A DNA stretch of 18,862 nt from an uncultured Eubacteriales bacterium (GTDB lineage: Bacteria > Bacillota > Clostridia > Christensenellales > Aristaeellaceae). Every line of letters starts with the position of its first letter. The stretch's first letter is position 1. Shown piece after piece: positions 1 to 7,363 of the stretch. The position numbers and the translations under genes were made by a program. The notes beneath the pieces were generated by a model that worked only from the letters and a program-made list of their open reading frames with translations, was not told the origin of the DNA and did not search any database. The DNA lies in assembly GCA_900553265.1 (NCBI GenBank), contig USDD01000055.1, positions 1-18,862 on the forward strand, in the 5' to 3' direction.

Positions 1-198
1 CCACACAATGTTAAAAAGAAAGCTCTTTTGCGAATCAACCGTACATCCAGTCATTGTGTGTCCAAGTACAACCATCAGCATTGCAATGCCGCGCATAATG
101 TCAACAAATTGATTTCTGTTCTCTACTTTTTTCATACTAGCTAGAAGATTAATCTGCTCTGGATTCTTGTGACACTGCATTAGAAAAGCAACTTTCAT
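1..198 (-). CDS. Acyltransferase-3 family protein, 5' end only, with a foreign N-terminus
   Basis: The gene runs off the window; 66 codons are visible. From the second Met (ATG at 135-133) the protein reads like the start of an integral-membrane acyltransferase 3 (O-acetyltransferase) that decorates polysaccharides: the block DIMRGIAMLMVVLGHTM contains the family's R-G and later G-H signature in the first membrane helix. The only good ribosome binding site (GAGGAAG, overlapping the end of the preceding gene) lies before an upstream in-frame ATG at 198-196. The 21 codons between begin MKVAFLMQCHKNPEQINLL, which resembles the start of Core-2/I-branching-type glycosyltransferases, not an acyltransferase. 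I see no binding site before the inner ATG. This looks like an in-frame junction between two genes. The acyltransferase call is fairly firm; the origin of the first 21 residues is inference. Confidence 0.75.
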   Translation of the reverse strand, partial: MKVAFLMQCHKNPEQINLLASMKKVENRNQFVDIMRGIAMLMVVLGHTMTGCTVDSQKSFLFNIVW

Positions 199-200
199 TC

Positions 201-1034
201 TTACTTCCTCAGCACTTTCTTAAACATAAACTTCCGCAGCCAGTTCGGAGCCAGCGCCGACCCACTACGGATCACACAGATCTTGATGTACTGACCATTT
301 CCAATAAAGCCTTGCTGCTTCATAAATTTAAACAACTTGGCCTGTGTCATGGCATATTTCCAACCGGCACGCCGTTTATACATATCAGAACCGGCTCTCA
401 TGTGGAGCAGCGGCTCCTGAATGTTGTAACCCTGATATCCGGCCATCAGCATCCGCAACCAGAGATAATAATCCTCCAGCAGATAGAATTCCTGATACGA
501 ACCAGCCGCCTCAACAGCCGATTTTTTGTACATCACGCAGGGGTGATTGAACGGATTTCGCTTTTTCGCAAACTCTACGATCTCTGCATTGGTTTCCGGG
601 GGAACACGTCTGGCATCCACAATCTTCGGATCAGTCGTAAATTCCTCTACGATACCGGAGCAAATACTCACCTCCGGGTGTGTGTTAAACACAGCAATTT
701 GCCTCTCGCAGCGCTCTGGGTAGGCGATATCATCACTGTCCATCCGGGCAACCAGTTCATTCTTGCAGTGCTTGATGCCCTGACTTAGCGCATTCCCAAG
801 GCCGCCATTTTTTGCCAGCCGAACAACATTCAGGACATCACCCATTTCCTGCTGCCTCGCTTCAATCACGGAATCCAGTTCTGGATTCAGCGGGCCATCA
901 CACACCAGCACAAAGTCATCCGTGGGGAAGGTCTGCGACTGAACGCTTTCGATTGCTTGCCTCAAATATTCGGGCTTCTCCTTGTGATATACCGACATGA
1001 GAACCGAATATTCTCTGTACTTGTCCACACTCAC
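201..1034 (-). CDS. Family 2 glycosyltransferase (EPS side-chain or backbone sugar transfer)
   Basis: This is a 277-residue GT-A fold glycosyltransferase, probably cytoplasmic or membrane-associated, transferring a nucleotide-activated sugar to the growing repeat unit. The N-terminal nucleotide-binding strand is SVLMSVYHKEKPEYLRQAI (residues 10-28), the metal-binding DSDD is at 99-102, and the acceptor-side acidic pair LED-YY is near 186-190. It resembles AmsE-like EPS transferases. I chose the GTG at 1034 because GGGAGAGAG sits 7 nt upstream. A TTG at 1070 is also open but falls inside a terminator-like hairpin. The stop is followed within 2 nt by the next gene's ATG, so the two are translationally coupled. 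The base composition is more AT-rich than the upstream EPS genes, consistent with an acquired cassette. The sugar specificity cannot be read. Confidence 0.88.
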   Translation of the reverse strand: MSVDKYREYSVLMSVYHKEKPEYLRQAIESVQSQTFPTDDFVLVCDGPLNPELDSVIEARQQEMGDVLNVVRLAKNGGLGNALSQGIKHCKNELVARMDSDDIAYPERCERQIAVFNTHPEVSICSGIVEEFTTDPKIVDARRVPPETNAEIVEFAKKRNPFNHPCVMYKKSAVEAAGSYQEFYLLEDYYLWLRMLMAGYQGYNIQEPLLHMRAGSDMYKRRAGWKYAMTQAKLFKFMKQQGFIGNGQYIKICVIRSGSALAPNWLRKFMFKKVLRK

Positions 1035-1050
1035 AACGTCTCTCTCCCAC

Positions 1051-1099
1051 AAAAAGCAGCCCAGACTCAATCTCTGAAGTCTGAGCCGTTCCTTTTTTT
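1051..1099. terminator. Bidirectional intrinsic terminator-like hairpin
   Basis: A 9-bp stem (GCCCAGACT at 1059-1067 with AGTCTGAGC at 1078-1086, one G-T wobble on the minus strand) is flanked on both sides by homopolymers. The plus strand has seven T (1093-1099), and the minus strand has five T (plus-strand A at 1051-1055). On the minus strand it lies between the sugar transferase and the glycosyltransferase, ending 17 nt before the GTG start and almost touching the ribosome binding site. Confidence 0.6.
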
Positions 1100-1328
1100 C
1101 TAAAGCTCTTATACTATCGTGCGCATCACACGAGTGTTATGCAGACTGAGAAGTGAGTAATGTCATCAAAAGACCTATGTTTATTCCCGATTACACCTCA
1201 AAATTTCGCTAAACTTTTTGAGCCAGTTTCTCGCGGAAATCAGCGATTTATCAGTCTTTTTCGTTACTCATTGCAGTGGTTTGACCCTCAGAAATCCCCT
1301 CGGTGCTTTCAGGCATAAACAGGCTTTC
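1100..1328. other. AT-rich intergenic gap with no gene
   Basis: No credible reading frame lies here. It contains a weak 7-bp inverted repeat (CTCAAAA at 1197-1203, TTTTGAG at 1216-1222) and AT-rich stretches such as ATAGTATAAG on the minus strand, but no convincing -35/-10 pair. It separates the end of the intact sugar transferase from the terminator hairpin before the glycosyltransferase. Confidence 0.4.
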
Positions 1329-2705
1329 TCACGCCGACTTCTCCACGGCTTTCTCGGCTTTCTCTGCTGTAGTGTGCCCCTGCTCTACGCCCTGGGTGCT
1401 TTCCTTCATCAGCAGGATCTTGATGGTGGCGAAGATCAGCTTCAGATCCTCTGCCAAAGACATTCTATTGATGTACATCAGATCCATCTTCAGCTTGTCC
1501 CTCGGCTCGGTGTTATAGCGTCCATAGACCTGGGCAGTGCCGGTCAGACCGGCTTTTACCTGCAGGCGCAGGCTGAATGCAGGCATTTCCTTTTCGTACT
1601 GGGCTGCGATTTCCGGGCGCTCCGGGCGGGGGCCGACGATGCTCATATCGCCTTTAAGGATGTTGATCAGCTGGGGCAGCTCGTCAAAGCGGATGGCGCG
1701 GATGAGGCGCCCCACCGGGGTGATGCGGTCGTCGTGGTCGCTGGCGAGGCGGGCAACGCCGTCCTTCTCCGCATCTACTCGCATCGACCTGAACTTTAGG
1801 ATGGCGTAGTGCTTTCCGTCCTTGGTCAGGCGTACCTGCTTGTACAGCACGGGGCCGTGGTCGTAGGCCTTGATGACAATCGCCGTCGCCAGCATGAAGG
1901 GGCTGAGAACCACCAGCGCCAGCGTCGAGCAGACAATATCCATCGCCCGCTTGATGAACGCATACTCCGGGCTGAGCGCGGCGCGGCTCGTTTCCATGAT
2001 GGGGATGCTGAAGGACTGCACATGCTTCGCTCCGGCGATGATCACGTCGCCAATGTGGGGAATGAAGTAGCACGCCACGTTCTGGTCGATGCAGGCCTTC
2101 GCGATGCCGTTGCGCAGCGTCGCATCGATACCGGACACGATCACCGCCTGGCAGCCTTGCAACTTAGGCAGGATTTCGAACACGTCGTCGGGATCCCGAA
2201 GCTTGCCGATGACATCAAAGCGATTTTCAAAGAAGACAATCTCGTTCAGCTTTTCCAAGTCTTCTTCGTCCTTGTAGATGACCAGCGTCTTCATAGGCTT
2301 GTACAGCTTGAAGTAGATTTGGTTCGCCGCAAGGCACCACAGCCCGCTGATCGCCGTCTGCGCCGCCAGCACGAACAGCACGGGAACGCAGTTCAGCAGC
2401 CGCCACTGGATCAGACAAGCGAACAGATAGGTCAGCGCATTGCCGATCAGATTGGCCAGCGTCAGGGAGTAAAACGTTTCTCCCGCACGGTACATGCCGA
2501 TTTTGTAGGCGTTATAGGTTTGGTACAGGAAAACAGACAGAACCAGATAACAGAGGAGAACGGCTGTAGTGGTAATTTGAGCGGTCTGCGGTTCTATGGA
2601 CGGGCTGTACATGGTCAGCCATGCGATGGTCATCACCGCAACCATCAAAACAAAATGAAGCAGATTCATTCCCCGCATTCGCACGGACTTCGTCATCTGG
2701 GCCAT
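1329..2705 (-). CDS. Intact polyprenyl-phosphate sugar-1-phosphate transferase (WbaP/EpsE-like)
   Basis: This 458-residue initiating glycosylphosphotransferase moves a sugar-1-phosphate from a UDP-sugar to undecaprenyl phosphate at the inner face of the membrane, the first committed step of EPS repeat-unit synthesis. It has hydrophobic N-terminal helices (about residues 15-125), a nucleotide-binding-like middle domain, a re-entrant membrane helix after KRAMD (252-256), and the catalytic bacterial sugar transferase domain with DGKHYAILKFRSM (296-308), FDELPQ (340-345) and GPRPER (358-363). The length is normal for the family. I chose the ATG at 2705 because AGAGGGGG lies 9 nt upstream; another in-frame start at 2744 lies in a hairpin. 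The C-terminus has an unusual Ala/Glu/Lys-rich tail. It is paralogous to the broken gene upstream (3248-4258) and probably replaces it. The sugar is unknown. Confidence 0.93.
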   Translation of the reverse strand: MAQMTKSVRMRGMNLLHFVLMVAVMTIAWLTMYSPSIEPQTAQITTTAVLLCYLVLSVFLYQTYNAYKIGMYRAGETFYSLTLANLIGNALTYLFACLIQWRLLNCVPVLFVLAAQTAISGLWCLAANQIYFKLYKPMKTLVIYKDEEDLEKLNEIVFFENRFDVIGKLRDPDDVFEILPKLQGCQAVIVSGIDATLRNGIAKACIDQNVACYFIPHIGDVIIAGAKHVQSFSIPIMETSRAALSPEYAFIKRAMDIVCSTLALVVLSPFMLATAIVIKAYDHGPVLYKQVRLTKDGKHYAILKFRSMRVDAEKDGVARLASDHDDRITPVGRLIRAIRFDELPQLINILKGDMSIVGPRPERPEIAAQYEKEMPAFSLRLQVKAGLTGTAQVYGRYNTEPRDKLKMDLMYINRMSLAEDLKLIFATIKILLMKESTQGVEQGHTTAEKAEKAVEKSA

Positions 2706-2735
2706 TTTCCTCTTCCCCCTCTGTATGCTGCAAGC

Positions 2736-3090
2736 GCCGCTCATCCGAGCGGCAAGGATTTACGATGTATGAGCTTCGGTATATGCTCGGAAAACAGAAT
2801 ATGTGATAAGCGAGGTTAGATGCATGCGTGCAGACGCTTCGAATCTGCCCTCGCCGGTGCGTTCCGTCACTTCAGAGAGCACCTTTCTGGCGATGTACCC
2901 TCTCTGTGGAAGCCATTTACCTGCATATTATGCAGGATTCCCGCCATAAGCGGCTTAAAATGGGCTTTTTAAGGGCTTGCGCTCCGTCTCGCTTCAGTGC
3001 GTTCTTTCTTCTTAATCCTTTGGTCTGTCTGAAAAAGCCTTATATTTCAGGCATTTTCAGCTTTGAAATAAGGCATGTTCGGTACATGCC
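2736..3090 (-). repeat. Hairpin-dense noncoding region ahead of the intact sugar transferase
   Basis: The gap from 2706 to 3247 has no convincing gene, but at least six inverted repeats lie in about 350 bases: GCCGCTC/GAGCGGC (2736-2753), CCTGCAT/ATGCAGG (2920-2936), CCGC/GCGG (2941-2953), CTTAAAA/TTTTAAG (2954-2973), an 11-bp stem with one mismatch (3029-3060) and GGCATGT/ACATGCC (3072-3090). The first is about 30 nt before the sugar transferase start. The block could be a structured leader RNA, a decayed palindromic element, or the scar of the recombination that broke the upstream gene. I do not recognise a known riboswitch class. The open frames here (2828-3268 plus, 3047-3247 minus) lack family features. 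Confidence 0.55.
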
Positions 3091-3247
3091 CATAGACGTT
3101 GGTACGGCGCATAATCATACCGCCGCAGTTGGAAAGCCCTCTATTCTCATTGCACTTATTTCCGACATACCGAATCCCGCCCCGCCACCAGCGATTTTGA
3201 TGTCTGATGTCCGAAATGCGCCCGGTAGTTGTGCAAACTGCTGCCAT

Positions 3248-4258
3248 TTACGCCGAAATCACGCATGATTTTTGTGCAGAACGCCCTGCAATTCCCATGC
3301 ACCGAACATTCAGAATCTCGAATTCCCGGCCGTCTTTGGTCAGGCGCATCTGCCGGTAGAACACCTTGCCGCCGTCCTGAAGCTTCGCCGCCGCGGCCAC
3401 GCCCAGCATCAGCGGGCTGGTCAGCAGAATCGCCGCCGAGCTGGCGAGCACGTCGAACGCCCGCTTCACCAGCACAAATTCCGGCGGCGGATTGTAGCAG
3501 CCCACGCGCAGCATCGGCAGATAAAACAGGTGCATGCGCTGGGTGCCGCTCATGATGACGTCGCCGATGCACGGCACGACGTAGGCACAGATGTTGTTCG
3601 CCACGCAGTATTTCAGAATGATGTTGCGCTCGTGGCTGTGCACGCCGCAGAGGAACACGGTCTCCATGCCGTTGAGAACGCTCATGCTGCCGGCCAGACA
3701 TTCCGCCGCCGTGCAGCTCGCCTTCACGTCGAACTTTTTGCTCAGTCCATACTGCTCAAAGCGCTTCTCCATGCCGGGCAGCTCGTCGCAGACAATGGCG
3801 GTTTTCCGTCCGGCAAAGTTATGAAAATACCATACGTGCGCATATTTGCACCAAAGGTAGCTCAGCAGCAGCTGACCTGCCAGCGCCGCCAGCGCGGGCG
3901 GGAGGTTGGGAAAGCCGCCGCTCATCAGCCACAGCACGAGAAACATGGCCGCGTCCACCAGGAGAATTCCCAGCACCCGACAGAAGAACATCTCGGAAAT
4001 GCGCTTGATGGAGATCAGAAAGGCGTCGTACACCCGGGCGAACATGAAGTACATCAGCACGAACATGCTGATGACGCCGGCGCTTCGGAGCGGCGAGGGA
4101 AACAGAAGAATGCGCCGCGTGTAATACAGCAGCCAGCAGCCGACGAAGGGCGCTGTGATCAGCGTGACGTTCAGCAGCTTTATCACGCGTATTGCCACGT
4201 CGTGATAGAGGCCATGCGCCGTCCTCGGCCCGCCTTTTTGCTTTTGCGATGTGAACAC
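3248..4258 (-). pseudogene. Truncated polyprenyl-phosphate sugar-1-phosphate transferase, catalytic end missing
   Basis: This is a paralogue of the gene at 1329-2705, starting at a GTG with AAGGAAG a few bases upstream. It keeps the membrane helices (about residues 25-145), the middle domain, IGDVIMSG (231-238), the KRAFD re-entrant helix (265-269) and the first catalytic strand, VFYRQMRLTKDGREFEIL (299-316). After NVRCM (the counterpart of KFRSM in the intact copy) similarity stops abruptly, and 15 unrelated residues lead to a stop. The acidic FDELPQ and GPRPE motifs are absent and I cannot find them in any frame downstream, so catalysis is very unlikely. The reading frame is otherwise open, which suggests a recent break by recombination rather than slow decay. 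It may still make a membrane protein. It sits 31 nt after the ABC exporter gene and reads in the same direction. Confidence 0.8.
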
Positions 4259-4289
4259 GCTTCCGTACTTCCTTGTAAAACTGAGCTTT

Positions 4290-6023
4290 TTATTCCAGAC
4301 CGGCCATGCCGGAGAGGTAGCCGTCCTTTTTGCGAAGCAGCTCGCCGATGGTTCCCTGCTCCGCGATTTCGCCGCGCTCGAGCACGACGGCGCGATCCGC
4401 CATGCGCACGGTGGCGAGCCGGTGGGCGATGAGCGCCACCGCCGCGCTTCCGCTCATGCGCCGAACGGCCTCGCGGAAGGCCGCCTCGCTCTCGTAGTCC
4501 AGCGCGCTGGTGGCCTCGTCCAGCACGATCAGGCTGGGATGACCCAGCAGAACCCGAGCCAACACGATCCGCTGCCGCTCGCCGCCGGAGAGGCGCACGC
4601 CGCGGTCGCCCAACTCCGTGTCCAGCCCCTCGGGCATGCGCGAGACGAAGTCCCACGCCATGGCCGCCTTCAGCGCGGCGACCAGCTCGTCCTGCGCCGC
4701 TCCGGGGTGAAAGCGCGTCAGATTCTCGCGCACGGAGGCGTTCAGGATCAGCGGATCCTGGGGCACATAGCCCGCCTGCCGCCGCCACGCGCGGATGTTC
4801 GCCCCGGACAGCGGCCGGCCGTCCACCCGGACGCAGCCCTCCTGCGGCAGCAGAAAGCCCAGCAGCAGATTGACCGCCGTGGTCTTGCCCGCGCCGTTGC
4901 GACCCAGCAGCGCCAGCACCTCGCCGCGCCGAAGCTCGAAGCTCACGCCGCGCAGCGCGCTTTCCTCAGCGTTTTGATAGGCAAAGGACACATGGTCAAA
5001 TTTTGCCTCGCGCCACGTCGAGAAGTCCGCGTCCGCGGCGTCGGGCTCGGACTGAGCCTCATCCCCGGCAAAGGCGCTTTGGAGCTTTTCATAGGCCGGC
5101 TCGCAGCTGTTGATGGCCTGAATGCGCCCCTGAAAGCCCGAAAAAAGCGGCCACAGCCGCGCGAACACATACACCAGCACCACCAGACGGTCGGTTTCGA
5201 TTTTCAGCCCCAGTGTGCATACCAGATAGACCGCCGCAATCAGCAGCGCCGCGGCGATGGAATAGACCAGTCCGGGCACGGTGCACTGGCGCACATAGCG
5301 CAGCCGCGCCGTCACGAACGAGCCGCTGATGCGCTCGAAGCGCTGGGCGTGCTCCTTTTCCACGCCGTAGGCGCGAACCTCCTTGACGCTGGAGAGCTGG
5401 TTCTGCAGCTCCGCATAGAATTCCCGGTTGATGCGGATCATTTCCTCGCCGTATTCCCGGGATTTCCGTCGCAGCGGCCGAAAGGCAGCCAGCATGCACA
5501 GCCCGAGCACGCCCACCAGCGCCGTGACCGGAACGCTCATCATCAGCGCGATGGCCAGCTGCACCCCGGCGGAGACGAGGCTGGCCAGCAGGTGGATCAC
5601 CTCGCCCACGCCGTAGCTCACCTGTCCGCACTGGTTGACGAACAGATTGATGGTATCCGCGTCCCGGCGCGCGGTCAGGCTCTCCCAGCTCGCGGCGGAA
5701 AGAGCGGCATACAGCCGGTTCCTCAGCCGCAGGCCGGTGTCCTCGATGAACCGGCTCTCGCGGATGGACAGCGCGCGGGAGAGCAGCGCCTTCACCGTCA
5801 CCAGCGCGAGATACGCCGCCAGCAGCAGCCCCACGCGCAGCGGATAGTCCAGCGCGAGGAACCAGCCGGGCAGGCGGCTGTCGCCGATCTGAAGCATGTT
5901 CAGCAGCGGAATGAGCATCACAATGCCGATTCCGCCCAGCAGCGACACGCCGATGTTCCAGCCAAGGAGCGTCAGAAAAGCCCTTCGGTCGTTGTCCCAG
6001 ACCTCACGCAGCAGCGGCTTCAT
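4290..6023 (-). CDS. ABC exporter, fused permease and ATPase, without a C39 peptidase domain
   Basis: This 577-residue half-transporter, expected to act as a homodimer, pumps substrate out of the cell. The membrane domain has about six hydrophobic helices (residues 15-310). The ATPase domain has Walker A GRNGAGKTT (374-382), a Q-loop at Q422, signature LSGGERQR (478-485), Walker B LIVLDEATSALD (498-509) and the H-loop His534. There is no N-terminal C39 (double-glycine) protease, so leader removal must come from another protein, plausibly the S26-type enzyme at 8697-9215. It begins 7 nt after the PqqD-containing gene's stop, so translation is probably coupled. By position it exports the modified peptide. 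A lipid or polysaccharide exporter is the main alternative, because the operon also makes EPS. Confidence 0.92.
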   Translation of the reverse strand: MKPLLREVWDNDRRAFLTLLGWNIGVSLLGGIGIVMLIPLLNMLQIGDSRLPGWFLALDYPLRVGLLLAAYLALVTVKALLSRALSIRESRFIEDTGLRLRNRLYAALSAASWESLTARRDADTINLFVNQCGQVSYGVGEVIHLLASLVSAGVQLAIALMMSVPVTALVGVLGLCMLAAFRPLRRKSREYGEEMIRINREFYAELQNQLSSVKEVRAYGVEKEHAQRFERISGSFVTARLRYVRQCTVPGLVYSIAAALLIAAVYLVCTLGLKIETDRLVVLVYVFARLWPLFSGFQGRIQAINSCEPAYEKLQSAFAGDEAQSEPDAADADFSTWREAKFDHVSFAYQNAEESALRGVSFELRRGEVLALLGRNGAGKTTAVNLLLGFLLPQEGCVRVDGRPLSGANIRAWRRQAGYVPQDPLILNASVRENLTRFHPGAAQDELVAALKAAMAWDFVSRMPEGLDTELGDRGVRLSGGERQRIVLARVLLGHPSLIVLDEATSALDYESEAAFREAVRRMSGSAAVALIAHRLATVRMADRAVVLERGEIAEQGTIGELLRKKDGYLSGMAGLE

Positions 6024-6030
6024 CGCGCGC

Positions 6031-7071
6031 TCAGTCCTCCAGCAGTCCCATCTCGCGGAACTGATCCAGCAGCGCGTCCAGATCGGCCCCGGCGGTGGCC
6101 TCGTCCACGTCGTATTCGCTGAGCAGCGCGCTCAGCAGGTCGGCCCGGGAGACCGGGTTTTCCAGCTGCTTAAACAGGAACGCCGAAACCTCGTTGAGCA
6201 CCACCGTGCCCGCGAATTTCGCAATGTTGTCGCCCGTGGGCATGACGACGTACTCGTCGATGACATTGCGAAGCACAAATCCGTCCTTGATGCGCATATC
6301 CTTTTCTTCCTCTCTGATCTGTTCGGGATGATGGATGAGTATGTCGTGCACGGCCCGCGCGTCGGCGGCGTCGGGGCCACAGAACACGCGATAGACCGGG
6401 ACGCTCTGAATCAGCCTGCGGATGTTGGCCATGGCCATGGCGGCGGCGTCGGCGTCCCACATGGGCACGAAGCTCTGCTGCGCCGCGAGCTGCCGCGCCT
6501 GATCGGCGCTGAGCCTGCGGATGTAGTTCTCCGGCGAGCGGCGCACCTCGAGGATGCACTTCAGGGGAACCTCCACGTCGCGGAAAATCTGCTCCTTGCC
6601 GTCCCAAGGCACGCCGCAGGCCATGCAGCCGCCCTTCGTCAGCCGCAGGGCGGGTCGGTCGCCGCTGAGGAAGGCCGCGCCCAGCGCCTCCTCCCACGCC
6701 CGGGCGCGCGTGGACTTGCCCAGTCCGCTGTGCCCGGTGAACGCCACCGCATAGCCGTCCAGCTCCACGCACGCGGCGTGAAAGGAGAGAATTCCCTCAA
6801 AGCAGAAGCGGCATTCGAAGGCGGTGCGCAGCAAAAAGCGCTCCCGTTCGTCCCGGTTCCCGGGATTGGCATGGAGCACAATATTCCGATATTCGCCGTC
6901 CGTCTCCACCCGCGGCAAAGCAGAGCCATCCGGCAAGCCGAACAGCCAACCGCCGTCGTCCGTGCGGCAGACGCGAACCTCCTGAAAGAGGTCGATCTGC
7001 CGCGCGGCGGGAACGGCTTCACCCGCGACGGGGTGGGTCAGGACGTGAGAGGCTGTGGTGTAGAGGGTCAT
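6031..7071 (-). CDS. HPr-kinase-like ATPase fused to a C-terminal PqqD-like (RRE) domain
   Basis: The product has 346 residues in two parts. Residues about 95-250 resemble the HprK/SerK-like kinases common in peptide-modification clusters: FHAACVELDGYAVAFTGHSG leads into the P-loop GHSGLGKST (113-121), followed by LSGDRPALRL (135-144) and GVPWDGKEQIF (153-163). Related kinases phosphorylate some lasso peptides; the substrate here is unknown. Residues 259-346 (MRIKDGFVLRNV, then a LNEVSAFLFKQLEN helix) match PqqD-type proteins, which bind leader peptides and deliver them to radical SAM enzymes. In relatives these are usually separate proteins. Here they are joined in frame by a short Glu-rich linker that overlaps a ribosome binding site. 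The start at 7071 lies 18 nt after the precursor stop and has a weak binding site. Confidence 0.82.
   Translation of the reverse strand: MTLYTTASHVLTHPVAGEAVPAARQIDLFQEVRVCRTDDGGWLFGLPDGSALPRVETDGEYRNIVLHANPGNRDERERFLLRTAFECRFCFEGILSFHAACVELDGYAVAFTGHSGLGKSTRARAWEEALGAAFLSGDRPALRLTKGGCMACGVPWDGKEQIFRDVEVPLKCILEVRRSPENYIRRLSADQARQLAAQQSFVPMWDADAAAMAMANIRRLIQSVPVYRVFCGPDAADARAVHDILIHHPEQIREEEKDMRIKDGFVLRNVIDEYVVMPTGDNIAKFAGTVVLNEVSAFLFKQLENPVSRADLLSALLSEYDVDEATAGADLDALLDQFREMGLLED
6298..6315 (-). promoter_or_regulatory. Internal ribosome binding site at the kinase-PqqD join
   Basis: On the minus strand the 18-base run AGAGAGGAAGAAAAGGAT directly precedes an in-frame ATG (6297-6295), the natural first codon of the PqqD domain. 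Read in frame it encodes the linker residues REEEKD. It could let the 88-residue PqqD domain also be made on its own. Confidence 0.55.
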
Positions 7072-7089
7072 AAAGTCTCTTATACTTCT

Positions 7090-7257
7090 TTACATACCAG
7101 TTCCCGAGGGAGTCACCCAGCCGCCCGTCCATTTGCAATTCTGCGTTAGATAATCCGTTTGATCATGTTCAGCAGTGCATGTGCTTGCTGCAACTACCTG
7201 ATCCCTATACTGAAACTTCACGACTTCCACAGTCGGCTTCTCGTAGTTCTTCTTCAT
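7090..7257 (-). CDS. RiPP precursor peptide A (55 aa)
   Basis: This is a small ORF with a perfect ribosome binding site (AGGAGG, 8 nt before the ATG). The leader starts MKKNYEKPT and ends FQYRDQVVAAS (residues 15-25). The putative core, residues 26-55, has two Cys (27 and 41) 13 residues apart, then CKWTGGWVTPSGTGM. The leader type (Y-x-K-P near the start, then F and D-x-V-V) is common among uncharacterised Clostridia peptides linked to radical SAM enzymes. The leader matches that of precursor B, and five of the nine YRDQVVAAS codons differ only synonymously, which argues for selection on protein. The core would be the substrate of the radical SAM enzyme at 7565-8683. Possible modifications are Cys thioethers or a Lys-Trp crosslink; nothing in the sequence decides. 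It is more AT-rich than its neighbours. Confidence 0.85.
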   Translation of the reverse strand: MKKNYEKPTVEVVKFQYRDQVVAASTCTAEHDQTDYLTQNCKWTGGWVTPSGTGM

Positions 7258-7296
7258 GATTCCTTCCTCCTGTCTCATTGATGATCTATGCTAAAG

Positions 7297-7325
7297 CTGC
7301 TGAATGCTCAGCAGGCCTTTGGCCT
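7297..7325 (-). other. Two stem-loops between the precursor genes
   Basis: CTGCTGA/TCAGCAG (7297-7314, 4-nt loop) and AGGCC/GGCCT (7313-7325, 3-nt loop) lie in the 106-base gap between precursor B and precursor A. They overlap by two bases, so both cannot form fully. The T-tail is too weak for a clear terminator. A role in mRNA processing, or in setting the ratio of the two precursors, is possible. Confidence 0.45.
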
Positions 7326-7363
7326 TATCTTACACGGTTACAAAAGCAACGCGTAGTACACTA

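Noticed and set aside
1035..1070. TTG start at 1070 for the glycosyltransferase
   Set aside because: It lies in the loop of a terminator-like hairpin; the GTG at 1034 has a proper binding site and matches family length.
1100..1160. Possible promoter for the glycosyltransferase (AGTATAAG on the minus strand)
   Set aside because: No -35 element at acceptable spacing, and the terminator-like hairpin lies between it and the gene.
2828..3268. Possible small proteins in the gap (plus 2828-3268, minus 3047-3247)
   Set aside because: No binding sites, no family resemblance, and the sequence is full of hairpins that fit a noncoding region better.
4251..6122. Long plus-strand open frame (623 codons) opposite the ABC exporter
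   Set aside because: His/Gln/Arg-rich composition without any domain; a shadow of the GC-rich minus-strand gene, which has all ABC motifs.
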